From MED-G78 sp964546275 (GTDB taxonomy: Bacteria; Pseudomonadota; Gammaproteobacteria; Magnimaribacterales; D2472), in NCBI GenBank assembly GCA_964546275.1, contig CAZJJG010000008.1:1-55714 (forward strand): a stretch of 55,714 nucleotides of DNA, written 5' to 3'. The notes under the pieces are model-generated. The model was not told where the DNA came from. It saw only the letters and a program-made list of their open reading frames with translations, and ran no database searches. Of the stretch, positions 30,332-39,792 are shown piece after piece (position 1 is the first letter of the stretch; each line of letters begins with the position of its first letter). A program made the position numbers and the translations under genes.

Positions 30332-32740
30332 CTATATAACAAAATTAATAATTTTTTCTTTTATATAAATTACTTTTTTAATTTTATTATCAGCAATTGC
30401 ATTGGATACGTTCTCTATTTTCAAAACTTCTAATTCGATCTCTTTCTCCCCAAGACTCTTATTTATAATAGTCTTACCTCTAACTTTTCCATTCACCTGA
30501 ACAACTAATTCAAATTCTTCAACTACAAGTAAATCTTCATTGCATTCAGGCCACCATGAATCCACTGAAGAATCATCTATATAAAAACTATTCCATAGAT
30601 GCTCAGTTATATGAGGAGTAATAGGAGAAAGCATCTTAAGCATAAAAATAATTGCTTCATCTAAACAAAATTTCTGAGCATCTGTTGCATCAGCTGCTTT
30701 ATATTCCTCTGGAATAAAATTTAATAATTCCATTATTGAAGCTATTGCAGTATTAAAGGCAAACTTCACCTCATAATCATGATCTACTTTTTTAAGAGTA
30801 GCGTGTGATTTTCTTCTAAGAGCTAATTCATCTTTATTGAATTTAGGCAGTTCTTTATATTCTGTATATTTTCTATTTTGAGCCAAATTCCATATTTTCC
30901 TTAAGAACCTTGAAGCTCCCTCAACAGAAGATTCACTCCATTCTAGACTTTGCTCTGGAGGGGCAGTAAACATCATATAAAGCCTGACAGTATCTGCTCC
31001 ATATTTTTCAATATATGGTTGAGGATCAACAGTATTACCTTTTGACTTAGACATCTTGGCGCCATCCTTTAGGACCATACCTTGTGTTAGAAGTCTCTTA
31101 AAGGGCTCATCGTTTTCAACCATGCCAATGTCTCTTAACGCCTTATGAAAAAAGCGTGAATATAGTAAATGAAGAATTGCATGCTCAATACCACCAATAT
31201 ACAAATCAACTGGAAGCCAGTAGTTAGAATCTTCTCCAAAAATAGCTTCATCATTATCAGCTGAAGGAAATCTGGCGTAATACCATGATGAATCCATAAA
31301 TGTATCAAAAGTATCTGCTTCTCTTTTTACAGCATCTGACACATTTAGAAAATCTTTATTTTTACTAAGAGGAATTGGCGCAGTTCCCTCTTCTAGTTTT
31401 GGAAGTTCTACTGGCAACTCATCTTCATTCAATATTCTAGGAATACCATCTTCATATACAACTGGAATAGGACATCCCCAATACCTCTGTCTGCTTATAC
31501 CCCAATCTCTCAGTCTAAATTGAACCAGCTCTTGGCCCAGCTCATTGTCTTGAAGGAATTCTTTAATCTTGGTTATAGCTTGATCTGAAGACATTCCATT
31601 ATATTGAGATGAATTCATCAAAGTACCTTTTTCTAACAAGGGCAATTCATCATCTTCAGTTTTTTGTATGACTTGTTTGATCGGGATGTTGTACTTTGAT
31701 GCAAATTCATGATCTCTCTGATCATGCCCAGGAACACCCATTACAACGCCTGTTCCATAATCCAATAAAACAAAATTTCCTATCCATACTGGGATGGGTT
31801 CATTGGTAATTGGATGAATTACCTTTATATCTGTTTCAAAACCTAATTTTTCTGCTTTCGCCATATCAGCTTCAGCAGAAGATATCTCATTACATTGAGC
31901 TAGGAAATTTGCAATTGAATCATTATCTTTAGCTAAGTTAGTTGAAATTTCATGATTAGGAGATATTGCAATAAAAGAAACTCCAAAAATTGTGTCTGGT
32001 CTGGTTGAAAATGCAGTTAGATATTCATCTGAGGTGGCTAATTTATATTTAATTTCTGCACCACTAGATTTACCAATCCAATTTTTTTGCATTGTTTTTA
32101 CATTATCAGGCCAATCTAATCCATCTAGAGAAGCTAATAATTCTTCAGCATAGTCAGTTATTTTTAAAAACCATTGATCAATTTCTTTAATCTCAATCTG
32201 AGCTCCAGATCTCCATCCTTTTCCATCTATCACCTGCTCATTTGCTAGAACAGTATTATCAACAGGATCCCAGTTAACGATTGCCTTTTTTCTATAAACA
32301 AGACCCTGGTCTGCAAATTTTTTAAAAATGAGTTGTTCCCATCTGTAATAACTTTTATCGCATGTTTTTAACTCTTTTGACCAGTCATAACTTAAACCCA
32401 AAGATTTTAGTTGGACTTTCATGTGCTCAATATTTTCTCGCGTCCAATCATCAGGACTAACATTATTGGCAATAGCTGCATTTTCAGCAGGAAGTCCAAA
32501 TGCATCCCACCCCATAGGCTGAAGGACGTTAAAATTATTCATTCTTTTATACCTTGAAATTACATCGCCAATTGTATAATTTCTAACATGTCCCATATGA
32601 AGCTTTCCAGATGGGTAAGGAAACATAGATAAGCAGTAGAATTTCTCTCTATCGTCTGCTTTAACTTCATATCTACTATCTTTTTCCCAGCTTGACTGAA
32701 TAGCTTTTTCAATGATATTAGGTTCGTATTGTTTATTCAT
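30332..32740 (-). CDS. leuS: Leucyl-tRNA synthetase
   Basis: This is an 802-residue class Ia synthetase. The HIGH-type motif PYPSGKLHMGHVRNY lies near residue 45, followed by the CP1 editing domain (STRPDTIFGVSF and later GHDQRDHEF). The signature DSSWYYARF and KMSKS (GAKMSKSKGN) are also present. It is shorter than the E. coli enzyme (860). The roughly 50-residue leucine-specific insertion just before KMSKS in E. coli is missing: LLTQGMVLKDG runs straight into AKMSKS. It is the first gene of leuS-lptE-holA, and its start overlaps the end of upstream accC by 8 bp. Confidence 0.96.
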   Translation of the reverse strand: MNKQYEPNIIEKAIQSSWEKDSRYEVKADDREKFYCLSMFPYPSGKLHMGHVRNYTIGDVISRYKRMNNFNVLQPMGWDAFGLPAENAAIANNVSPDDWTRENIEHMKVQLKSLGLSYDWSKELKTCDKSYYRWEQLIFKKFADQGLVYRKKAIVNWDPVDNTVLANEQVIDGKGWRSGAQIEIKEIDQWFLKITDYAEELLASLDGLDWPDNVKTMQKNWIGKSSGAEIKYKLATSDEYLTAFSTRPDTIFGVSFIAISPNHEISTNLAKDNDSIANFLAQCNEISSAEADMAKAEKLGFETDIKVIHPITNEPIPVWIGNFVLLDYGTGVVMGVPGHDQRDHEFASKYNIPIKQVIQKTEDDELPLLEKGTLMNSSQYNGMSSDQAITKIKEFLQDNELGQELVQFRLRDWGISRQRYWGCPIPVVYEDGIPRILNEDELPVELPKLEEGTAPIPLSKNKDFLNVSDAVKREADTFDTFMDSSWYYARFPSADNDEAIFGEDSNYWLPVDLYIGGIEHAILHLLYSRFFHKALRDIGMVENDEPFKRLLTQGMVLKDGAKMSKSKGNTVDPQPYIEKYGADTVRLYMMFTAPPEQSLEWSESSVEGASRFLRKIWNLAQNRKYTEYKELPKFNKDELALRRKSHATLKKVDHDYEVKFAFNTAIASIMELLNFIPEEYKAADATDAQKFCLDEAIIFMLKMLSPITPHITEHLWNSFYIDDSSVDSWWPECNEDLLVVEEFELVVQVNGKVRGKTIINKSLGEKEIELEVLKIENVSNAIADNKIKKVIYIKEKIINFVI

Positions 32741-34082
32741 AATTTTTAAAAAATTCGTTTTCTAAGTAATTTATTGTATGTTCATTTTTGTTAAAAACAG
32801 CATCATGCATTAATTCCTGATGAAGCGAATGATTGGTATCAATACCTTCAACAAAAAATTCATCTAAGGCACTCGTCATCCTTTTAATGCAGGAGTTCCT
32901 AGAATTAGCTGTTGTAATAATTTTAGCCAATAAAGAATCATAATATGGAGGAACAACATAACCAGAGTAAATATGAGAATCAAACCTGACTCCAAAACCT
33001 CCAGGTGGATGCATTTTGCTTATTAAACCAGGCGATGGAGTAAATGTTTTAGGATTTTCTGCATTTATTCTACATTCAATAGAATGGCCTCTAAAAAAGA
33101 CTTGGTCCTGATCAAGGCTCATAGGAATCCCAAGAGCAATTTTTAATTGCGCTTTAACTAGGTCAAAGCCGGTAATCATTTCAGTAACAGGATGTTCGAC
33201 TTGAATTCGTGTATTCATTTCGATGAAGTAAAAAGTATTATTTTCATATAAGAATTCTAAAGTACCCACTCCTTCATATTGAATATCTTTACATAATTTA
33301 ATGCATGAATTTAAGGTATTTAAAAGCGCATCAGGATCTAGATTTGAAGCTGGGGCTTCCTCAATAATTTTTTGATGTCTTCTTTGAATACTGCAATCTC
33401 TAGTTCCTAAATGAATTGCTTTTCCTTTTCCATCTCCAACAATTTGAACTTCTATATGCCTAGGATCTGAAATAAATTTTTCTAGATAAACCACTTTATT
33501 ACCAAAAGCATTTTCAGCTTCCTGCTTTGTAATCTCTATGTTATGTATTAAATTATCCTCAGATTCAACAAGTCGCATTCCTCTTCCACCACCTCCTGCT
33601 GTTGCTTTAATCATAATGGGGTAGCCAATTTCCCTAGCAATAATTTTAATTTCTTCTGGATCTTCAGGAAGCACTTCCTTATAACCAGGTACTATTTGAA
33701 TACCAGCTTTTTCAGCAACTGTTTTAGCAGTAATCTTATCGCCCATCATTTTAATAGTTTCTGAATTTGGACCAATAAACTTAAATCCACTTTGCTCACA
33801 TTTCTCTGCAAATGTGTAATCTTCTGCTAAGAAACCATAGCCTGGATAGATAGCATTCACTCCAGTTACTTCGGCAGCCGAAAGAATCGCAGGAGCATTT
33901 AAGTAACTTTCAATGGGACTTTCAGGACCTATACAAACAGTTTGATTTGCAAACCTAAGATGCTTGAGGTCTTTATCGCCAGCTGAGTAAACAGCAACCG
34001 TTTCAATATCAAGCTCTTTACAAGCTCTAATTGCTCGTAAGGCTATCTCCCCTCTATTGGCAATAAGTACTTTATAAGACAT
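32733..34082 (-). CDS. accC: Acetyl-CoA carboxylase, biotin carboxylase subunit
   Basis: This is a 449-residue ATP-grasp enzyme that carboxylates biotin on AccB in the first step of fatty-acid synthesis. It carries IANRGEIALRAIRACKEL, the glycine-rich loop KATAGGGGRGMR, the EKFISDPRHIEVQI strand, the RDCSIQRRHQKIIEEAP segment and the MNTRIQVEHPVTE motif. It is one base after accB and overlaps leuS by 8 bp. It is part of the aroQ-accB-accC set. Confidence 0.97.
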   Translation of the reverse strand: MSYKVLIANRGEIALRAIRACKELDIETVAVYSAGDKDLKHLRFANQTVCIGPESPIESYLNAPAILSAAEVTGVNAIYPGYGFLAEDYTFAEKCEQSGFKFIGPNSETIKMMGDKITAKTVAEKAGIQIVPGYKEVLPEDPEEIKIIAREIGYPIMIKATAGGGGRGMRLVESEDNLIHNIEITKQEAENAFGNKVVYLEKFISDPRHIEVQIVGDGKGKAIHLGTRDCSIQRRHQKIIEEAPASNLDPDALLNTLNSCIKLCKDIQYEGVGTLEFLYENNTFYFIEMNTRIQVEHPVTEMITGFDLVKAQLKIALGIPMSLDQDQVFFRGHSIECRINAENPKTFTPSPGLISKMHPPGGFGVRFDSHIYSGYVVPPYYDSLLAKIITTANSRNSCIKRMTSALDEFFVEGIDTNHSLHQELMHDAVFNKNEHTINYLENEFFKNYE

Positions 34083-34083
34083 A

Positions 34084-34503
34084 TTATTCTATGATGAGCA
34101 AAGTTTGATCAAACTCAACAGGCTGACCATCTTCAACAGCAATAGAAATAACTTTTCCACTAAAATCAGATTTAATTTCATTCATCATTTTCATAGCTTC
34201 TACGATGCAAATAACGTCACCTTTTTCTATTATGTCTCCAACATTTATAAATGGAGGTTTTTCAGGATTAGGTTTTCTATAGAAAGTTCCAACAATGGGT
34301 GACTTAATTTCATGTCCAGTTATCTTGGCTTGAGTTTCAATAACTTTTTCAATAGTTGCATTGCCAGGCTGATTATTAACTGCAATAGAATTATTGTTCC
34401 CACGTGAAATTCTTACGGATTCTTCACCTTGACTGACTTCAATTTCACTCAGATCAGATTCTTGGAGCATCTCTATTAACTTTTTGATTTTTCTAATATC
34501 CAT
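34084..34503 (-). CDS. accB: Biotin carboxyl carrier protein of acetyl-CoA carboxylase
   Basis: This is a 139-residue carrier. The C-terminal biotinyl domain has the target Lys105 in EAMKMMNEI, and the thumb region GTFYRKPNPEKPPF is typical of AccB. The N-terminal helix (DIRKIKKLIEMLQESDLSEI) is followed by a short Asn-rich linker. It lies between aroQ and accC with gaps of one base on each side. Confidence 0.96.
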   Translation of the reverse strand: MDIRKIKKLIEMLQESDLSEIEVSQGEESVRISRGNNNSIAVNNQPGNATIEKVIETQAKITGHEIKSPIVGTFYRKPNPEKPPFINVGDIIEKGDVICIVEAMKMMNEIKSDFSGKVISIAVEDGQPVEFDQTLLIIE

Positions 34504-34504
34504 T

Positions 34505-34945
34505 TTAGGACCTCTTAAATTTTGATATTGCTTCTAATAACGCTTTTTCATAACCTTCTACACCTAAACCAGAAAAGCTATTAATAGCTATGTCTGAAAA
34601 AAATGATTTATGTCTAAACTCTTCTCTGGCAAAAACATCAGATATATGAATCTCATAAAAAGGAATATTAACTCCAAGCAAAGCATCTCTTATAGCTATA
34701 CTTGTATGAGTAAAAGCTGCAGGATTGATTAAAATTACTTCTACTTTTAAATCAAGCGCATTATGAATTGCATCAATTATTTCATGCTCAGCATTGCTTT
34801 GGATAAAATCAAGCTCACACTCATATTGATTTGCTAGATTGAGTAAATTATTTTCCAAGCTTTTAAGAGTAACATCACCATATATACTAGCTTCTCGTTT
34901 GCCTAGAAGATTTAGGTTAGGACCATTAATTAATAATATTTTCAT
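34505..34945 (-). CDS. aroQ: 3-dehydroquinate dehydratase, type II
   Basis: This is a 146-residue dodecameric enzyme of the shikimate pathway (3-dehydroquinate to 3-dehydroshikimate). The N terminus LLINGPNLNLLGKREASIYG contains the catalytic tyrosine loop, with QSNAEHEIIDAIH and NPAAFTHTSIAIRDAL following, and the histidine of the HISD motif near the end. It sits in the common dsbD-aroQ-accB-accC order. 32 bp separate it from the upstream DsbD-N gene. Confidence 0.96.
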   Translation of the reverse strand: MKILLINGPNLNLLGKREASIYGDVTLKSLENNLLNLANQYECELDFIQSNAEHEIIDAIHNALDLKVEVILINPAAFTHTSIAIRDALLGVNIPFYEIHISDVFAREEFRHKSFFSDIAINSFSGLGVEGYEKALLEAISKFKRS

Positions 34946-34977
34946 GTTTGATGATTTTAGCTGTATTTTCGAAGGTA

Positions 34978-35433
34978 TTATAGGATTTTGTCTGAAATTC
35001 TATATGTAAATGATTCCATAGGATAACAAAAGCCAGCCTCTGCACACCCTCTATAATTGATGACAATAATATCTTTTTTTTCTAATTCTGGTACTGGTGT
35101 TAAAAAAGAAATTTTAAATATTTCTTTTAAAATCTCAACATTACCAAAGAAAGCATCTTCGAATGAGCTCTGAGAGCTTTGCTCTATAGTGAAGTCTAAA
35201 AATGTCTCATTTAACTTAATGCTAATATCATCAAGGTATAAGTAATGTTTTGGAGCAATTTCCCAAGAAATGCTACTCTTGTTTTGGTTAACTAATAAGG
35301 ACATCTTAAAAGCATCCTTTGCATCAAGTATTTTACCTTTGTTGCTAATTTCATCTAGGAGGTCGGCCTGCAAAAGGTTTACATGAATAAATACTAATAA
35401 AAAGTATAATAACTTTGAAGCTCTTAATAACAT
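34978..35433 (-). CDS. DsbD N-terminal domain alone (periplasmic reductase domain)
   Basis: This is a 151-residue protein with a signal peptide (about 1-23) and one domain matching the alpha domain of DsbD. Its cysteine pair is in RGCAEAGFCYP (Cys130, Cys136), compared with GCADAGFC in E. coli DsbD. The membrane beta domain and the C-terminal thioredoxin domain are missing: the frame stops and aroQ begins 32 bp later. In many gammaproteobacteria a full-length dsbD precedes aroQ, so this looks like an in-place domain loss that kept operon context. As a free periplasmic protein it could pass electrons to DsbC- or DsbG-like partners if a separate CcdA/ScsB-like protein supplies them. Confidence 0.82.
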   Translation of the reverse strand: MLLRASKLLYFLLVFIHVNLLQADLLDEISNKGKILDAKDAFKMSLLVNQNKSSISWEIAPKHYLYLDDISIKLNETFLDFTIEQSSQSSFEDAFFGNVEILKEIFKISFLTPVPELEKKDIIVINYRGCAEAGFCYPMESFTYRISDKIL

Positions 35434-35489
35434 TAAAGCATTATATAAAATTAATGTTAGTAAGGGATTATTAATTTTATTTATATTGA

Positions 35490-36512
35490 GTGTTATTTCG
35501 AATGTCGTATAGAAGGTTTTTTTTAAATATCTTTTTTTTCATACCATCATGGGTGTTAAGAATATTTTTTTGGAAAAAAGATTCTTATATAAGAGGACAA
35601 GTTCTAGATTTTAAATCATCCTTACTTATAGCTTTAACACCCATAAGTACTTTAGGTGAGACTGAATTTACAAATAAGCTAAGGCTTTCAATAAATCAGA
35701 CAAGGGCTGATACGCCTGTTTCAGTAAACCGACCTAAAACAGTTATATCAAAAGATCATAATCTTCTTTCAGAAGAAACCTCTCTCTTATTAAGAGAATA
35801 CATACCTCAGAATATTTTAAGCAAAAAGGTAATTTTATATTTTCACGGAGGTGGATATGTAATTGGCGATGTCATGACTCATGATAGATGGGTTGCAAAT
35901 ATGGCAAATGCAATGGGAGTAAGAGTTTTTTCTTTAGATTACAGTTTAGCTCCAGAAAATAAATTTCCAAAAGCTATTAACGATGCTCATCTAGCAATGA
36001 GCTGGCTAAATAATCAAAATATTACAAATAATAATATAAGTTTATGTGGGGATAGTGCGGGAGCTCACCTTGCAGCTGCAACATCAAACTATCTTGCTTT
36101 AAATAACATGACGCTACCTTCAAGCCAATGTTTGATATATCCGATGACAGACCCATTCTGTTCATCAGAATCACATAGCTTATTTGCCGAAGGATATTTT
36201 TTAACAAGTGATATAATGGTGTGGTTTTGGGAGCAGTTAAGAAGTTCTAATGAAGACAACGAGGATCCATGTTTTAATTTAACTAAGTTTCCAAATGGCT
36301 TAAATAATCCAAAAACATTAATCATTACTGCTGGATTTGACCCTTTGTGTGATGAAGGTGAAGAATATGCCTCTATTTTAGACAAAGAGGGAGTGGAAGT
36401 TGAACATATTCACTATCCCAATATGTTTCATGGATTTGTAACCATGACAAAATTAAAGGCAGCCAAATTTGCAGCTTTTGATTTTTTAAATGATTATAAA
36501 AAAATATTATGA
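35490..36512 (+). CDS. Alpha/beta hydrolase, HSL-type esterase
   Basis: This is a 340-residue hormone-sensitive-lipase family hydrolase. The oxyanion motif is HGGG (119-122), the nucleophile Ser189 is in GDSAG, an acid is in FDPLCDEG, and a His lies in MFHGFV near the C terminus. An N-terminal hydrophobic stretch (about 10-27) may anchor it to the membrane. The frame opens with GTG at 35490; an ATG at 35502 is a good alternative start. The 3' end overlaps the next gene by 4 bp. The substrate is unknown; short-chain esters are usual for the family. Confidence 0.86.
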   Translation: MLFRMSYRRFFLNIFFFIPSWVLRIFFWKKDSYIRGQVLDFKSSLLIALTPISTLGETEFTNKLRLSINQTRADTPVSVNRPKTVISKDHNLLSEETSLLLREYIPQNILSKKVILYFHGGGYVIGDVMTHDRWVANMANAMGVRVFSLDYSLAPENKFPKAINDAHLAMSWLNNQNITNNNISLCGDSAGAHLAAATSNYLALNNMTLPSSQCLIYPMTDPFCSSESHSLFAEGYFLTSDIMVWFWEQLRSSNEDNEDPCFNLTKFPNGLNNPKTLIITAGFDPLCDEGEEYASILDKEGVEVEHIHYPNMFHGFVTMTKLKAAKFAAFDFLNDYKKIL

Positions 36513-38107
36513 ATAAATTGCTAGAAATAAATAACTTATCGGTCGACTTTAACGTCAGAGATACTCTCTTTAGAGCAGTAGACAATATCAGCTTATCTCT
36601 TGATAAAAATGAGACTATGGCATTAGTGGGAGAATCAGGTTCTGGAAAATCTGTTACAGCAATGTCAATTCTCCAATTATTACCTGAATTGAAATCTTCA
36701 TATGGAGATGATTCATCTATATTTTTTGATGGAATAAATATTTTAAACGCTTCAAAAAATGAACTTCGTTCAATTCGCGGCAATCAAGTATCAATGATTT
36801 TCCAAGAACCTATGACATCATTAAATCCTTACCATCGAGTTGGTAAGCAAATTATGGAGTCAGCATTATTGCATTCAAGCCTGACCAGATCAGAGGCTGA
36901 GCAAGAAGCTAAAAATCTTATGCAGCTTGTAGAGATACCTGATGTAGAAAGAAGGTTTAAATGTTACCCACATGAATTATCAGGAGGGCAAAGGCAGCGA
37001 ATTATGATTGCAATGGCTCTCGTGAATAAACCTAAATTATTAATTGCTGATGAGCCCACCACAGCATTAGATGTAACAATTCAAGCTCAAATCCTTGATC
37101 TTATGGGGAAACTAAAATCTGAACTTGGCATGTCTATACTTTTTATAACTCATGACCTTGGCCTTGTAAGGGAGTTCTCAGATACTGTGAGTGTAATGAA
37201 AGATGGCAAGATTGTAGAACAGGGTATTACAAATGAAATTTTTGATAATCCCAAAGATCCATATACAAAAAAATTACTAGATGCCGAGCCTCTTCCAAAA
37301 GAAGAGCTATTACTAGAATCAACTTCAATGATTAAAGTGGAAGATCTAAATATATTTTATGACATACCTTCTGTTAAATTTTTTCAAAAAAATAGATTTC
37401 ATGCGGTAAAAAATATCTCTTTTGATATTCAAAAAAATACCACTATAGGGCTTGTTGGAGAATCAGGTTCAGGTAAATCTACTTTAGGAAGGGCAATTGC
37501 AAATCTTATTAAATATGAAGGCAAGATTAAGTATCAAGGAAAAGATCTTCAATCATACAACTCAAAAGAAATGAAAAATCTAAAAAAAGATATCCAGATT
37601 GTTTTTCAAGACCCATATGGATCTCTTTCGCCAAGAATGACTATTGGAGAAATTATAGGGGAGGGTCTGGACGTTCACTTCAGTCTTTCAAAAGATGAGA
37701 AGAATAAGAAAATTGAAGAAGCAATGATTGATGTTGGAATAGATCCTAATATGAAATTTAAATATCCCCATGAATTTTCAGGGGGCCAAAGACAAAGAAT
37801 AGCAATTGCTAGGTCTATAATATTACAACCAGCGTTTATGATTTTAGATGAACCAACATCTGCTCTTGATAGATCAATACAAATTCAAATAATTGACTTA
37901 CTTAAAAAGATTCAAAATAAATATGAACTTACATACCTTTTTATTAGCCATGATTTAAAAGTTATTAGATCAGTTTCTGATTCAATTTTTGTAATGCAAG
38001 ATGGTAATCTAGTTGAATCAGGAAAAGCTAATGAGGTTTTTGACAATCCTAAAAAAGAATATACCAATAAACTCCTTACAGCCGCTTTAAAATACGCAAC
38101 TAATTAA
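36509..38107 (+). CDS. Double-ATPase ABC transporter subunit, oligopeptide/YejF type
   Basis: This 532-residue protein has two fused nucleotide-binding domains. Each has a Walker A (GESGSGKS), the signature (LSGGQRQR in the first, FSGGQRQR in the second) and Walker B (LLIADEPTTALD and MILDEPTSALD). The length and layout match YejF of the microcin C/oligopeptide importer. C-terminal PxxPYTKKLL-like segments follow each domain, as is usual for Dpp/Opp ATPases. No permease or binding-protein gene is in the window, so its membrane partners must be elsewhere. It is preceded by the esterase with a 4-bp overlap and followed by ilvD after 6 bp. Confidence 0.88.
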   Translation: MNKLLEINNLSVDFNVRDTLFRAVDNISLSLDKNETMALVGESGSGKSVTAMSILQLLPELKSSYGDDSSIFFDGINILNASKNELRSIRGNQVSMIFQEPMTSLNPYHRVGKQIMESALLHSSLTRSEAEQEAKNLMQLVEIPDVERRFKCYPHELSGGQRQRIMIAMALVNKPKLLIADEPTTALDVTIQAQILDLMGKLKSELGMSILFITHDLGLVREFSDTVSVMKDGKIVEQGITNEIFDNPKDPYTKKLLDAEPLPKEELLLESTSMIKVEDLNIFYDIPSVKFFQKNRFHAVKNISFDIQKNTTIGLVGESGSGKSTLGRAIANLIKYEGKIKYQGKDLQSYNSKEMKNLKKDIQIVFQDPYGSLSPRMTIGEIIGEGLDVHFSLSKDEKNKKIEEAMIDVGIDPNMKFKYPHEFSGGQRQRIAIARSIILQPAFMILDEPTSALDRSIQIQIIDLLKKIQNKYELTYLFISHDLKVIRSVSDSIFVMQDGNLVESGKANEVFDNPKKEYTNKLLTAALKYATN

Positions 38108-38113
38108 AGACCC

Positions 38114-39775
38114 ATGACCAATAGAAAATATTCAAAACACTTAGTGGATGGCCCTCATCAGGCAGCCTCTAGATCTATGCTTCGAGGAGTCGGTTTTACC
38201 AGCGAAGATTTTAATAAGTCTTTTGTTGGCATTGCATCAACTGGCGCAAAAGTTACCCCATGTAATATGCATATAAATGATTTAGCTGATACTGTTGAAA
38301 ATTCTATAACCGATGCTGGAGGTAAAGGCGTCTTATTTAACACTATTACGGTATCTGATGGAATATCAATGGGCACGCAAGGTATGAAATACTCTCTTGT
38401 CTCAAGAGAAGTTATTGCAGACTCAATTGAAACTGTTGTTGGTTGTCTTGGATATGATGGAGTGATAGCTATAGGTGGCTGTGATAAAAATATGCCAGGC
38501 TGCATTATTGGTTTAGCAAGATTGAATAGACCTTCAATTTTTATTTATGGTGGCTCTATAAGGCCGAGCAAAGATAATACGGATTACGTAACAGTTTGTG
38601 AAAAAGTGGGTGAGTTCGCTAAAGGCGATATTACAGAACAAGAATTAATTGCTGTAGAGACTATTTCAGTTCAGGGTCCTGGATCATGTGGTGGAATGTA
38701 TACAGCAAATACTATGGCATCAGCTATTGAAGCGCTTGGAATGAGTTTACCAGGAAGTAGTAGTCAAGACGCATTATCTGAAAGTAAAGTAAATGATTGC
38801 AGAGCTTCTGGTGAAGCTGTTATGCATTTGCTCGAAGAAGATATAAAACCTTCAGATATCATGACTAAAAAAGCATTTGAAAATGCTATTACTGTTGTCA
38901 TTGCTTTAGGTGGATCTACAAATGCTGTACTTCACTTACTTGCTATGGCTCACGCTATTGATGTTGATCTTCACTTAGATGATTTCAGTAGAATAGGCAA
39001 AAAGACTCCTGTCTTAGCTGATCTTAAGCCATTTGGAAGTCATTTTATGTCCCAGTTAAATGCTCAAGGTGGCATTGAGCCAGTGATGAAGATGTTGCTA
39101 GATCAAGGCTTGCTACATGGGGATTGTTTGACAGTGACTGGAAAAACAGTGAAAGAAAATTTAGAAAATATCGATGGCTACACAAAAGAACAATCAATTA
39201 TTATGGGATTAGATTCACCAATTAAGGAAAGTAGCCATTTAAGGATACTTTATGGAAATTTGGCGCCTGAAGGAGCTGTTGCTAAAATCACCGGCAAAGA
39301 AGGTACTTCATTTAGCGGAAAGGCAAAGGTATTTAATTCCGAAGAAGAAGGCTTGAAAGCAATTCTTGATAAGAAAATTCAATCTGGAGATGTAGTTATC
39401 ATTAGATATGAAGGGCCAAAAGGTGGTCCGGGTATGAGAGAAATGTTAAAACCTACATCAGCAATAATGGGACAAGGACTTGGAGATAAAGTTGCTTTTC
39501 TTACTGATGGAAGATTCTCTGGAGGTACTCATGGTTTTGTTGTTGGGCACATAACGCCTGAAGCGTTTGATGGCGGACCTTTAGCTTTTGTTGAAGATGG
39601 AGATAAGATCACCATTGATGCAGATAAAGACTTATTAATCTTAGATATATCTGATGAAGAATTATCTACTAGAAAAGCTAAGTGGGTTAATCCAATTCAA
39701 CTCCCTAAAAAAGGTGTATTGGCAAAATATGCAAAAAGTGTAAAATCTGCAAGCCTTGGGGCGATTACTGACTAA
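38114..39775 (+). CDS. ilvD: Dihydroxy-acid dehydratase
   Basis: This is a 553-residue iron-sulfur dehydratase, the third step of valine and isoleucine synthesis. The cluster and active-site segments GGCDKNMPGC, VQGPGSCGGMYTANTM, RYEGPKGGPGMREM and LTDGRFSGGTHGFVVGHITPEA are present. The other pathway genes (ilvB, ilvN, ilvC) lie at 52284-55560, so the pathway is split over two loci. It follows the ABC gene by 6 bp and precedes hemB by 17 bp. Confidence 0.97.
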   Translation: MTNRKYSKHLVDGPHQAASRSMLRGVGFTSEDFNKSFVGIASTGAKVTPCNMHINDLADTVENSITDAGGKGVLFNTITVSDGISMGTQGMKYSLVSREVIADSIETVVGCLGYDGVIAIGGCDKNMPGCIIGLARLNRPSIFIYGGSIRPSKDNTDYVTVCEKVGEFAKGDITEQELIAVETISVQGPGSCGGMYTANTMASAIEALGMSLPGSSSQDALSESKVNDCRASGEAVMHLLEEDIKPSDIMTKKAFENAITVVIALGGSTNAVLHLLAMAHAIDVDLHLDDFSRIGKKTPVLADLKPFGSHFMSQLNAQGGIEPVMKMLLDQGLLHGDCLTVTGKTVKENLENIDGYTKEQSIIMGLDSPIKESSHLRILYGNLAPEGAVAKITGKEGTSFSGKAKVFNSEEEGLKAILDKKIQSGDVVIIRYEGPKGGPGMREMLKPTSAIMGQGLGDKVAFLTDGRFSGGTHGFVVGHITPEAFDGGPLAFVEDGDKITIDADKDLLILDISDEELSTRKAKWVNPIQLPKKGVLAKYAKSVKSASLGAITD

Positions 39776-39792
39776 AATTAAAAAATACTCAA

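Noticed and set aside
36089..36783. Minus-strand frames across the esterase and YejF-like genes
   Set aside because: They lie antisense to clear catalytic and Walker motifs, so they are shadows of real genes.
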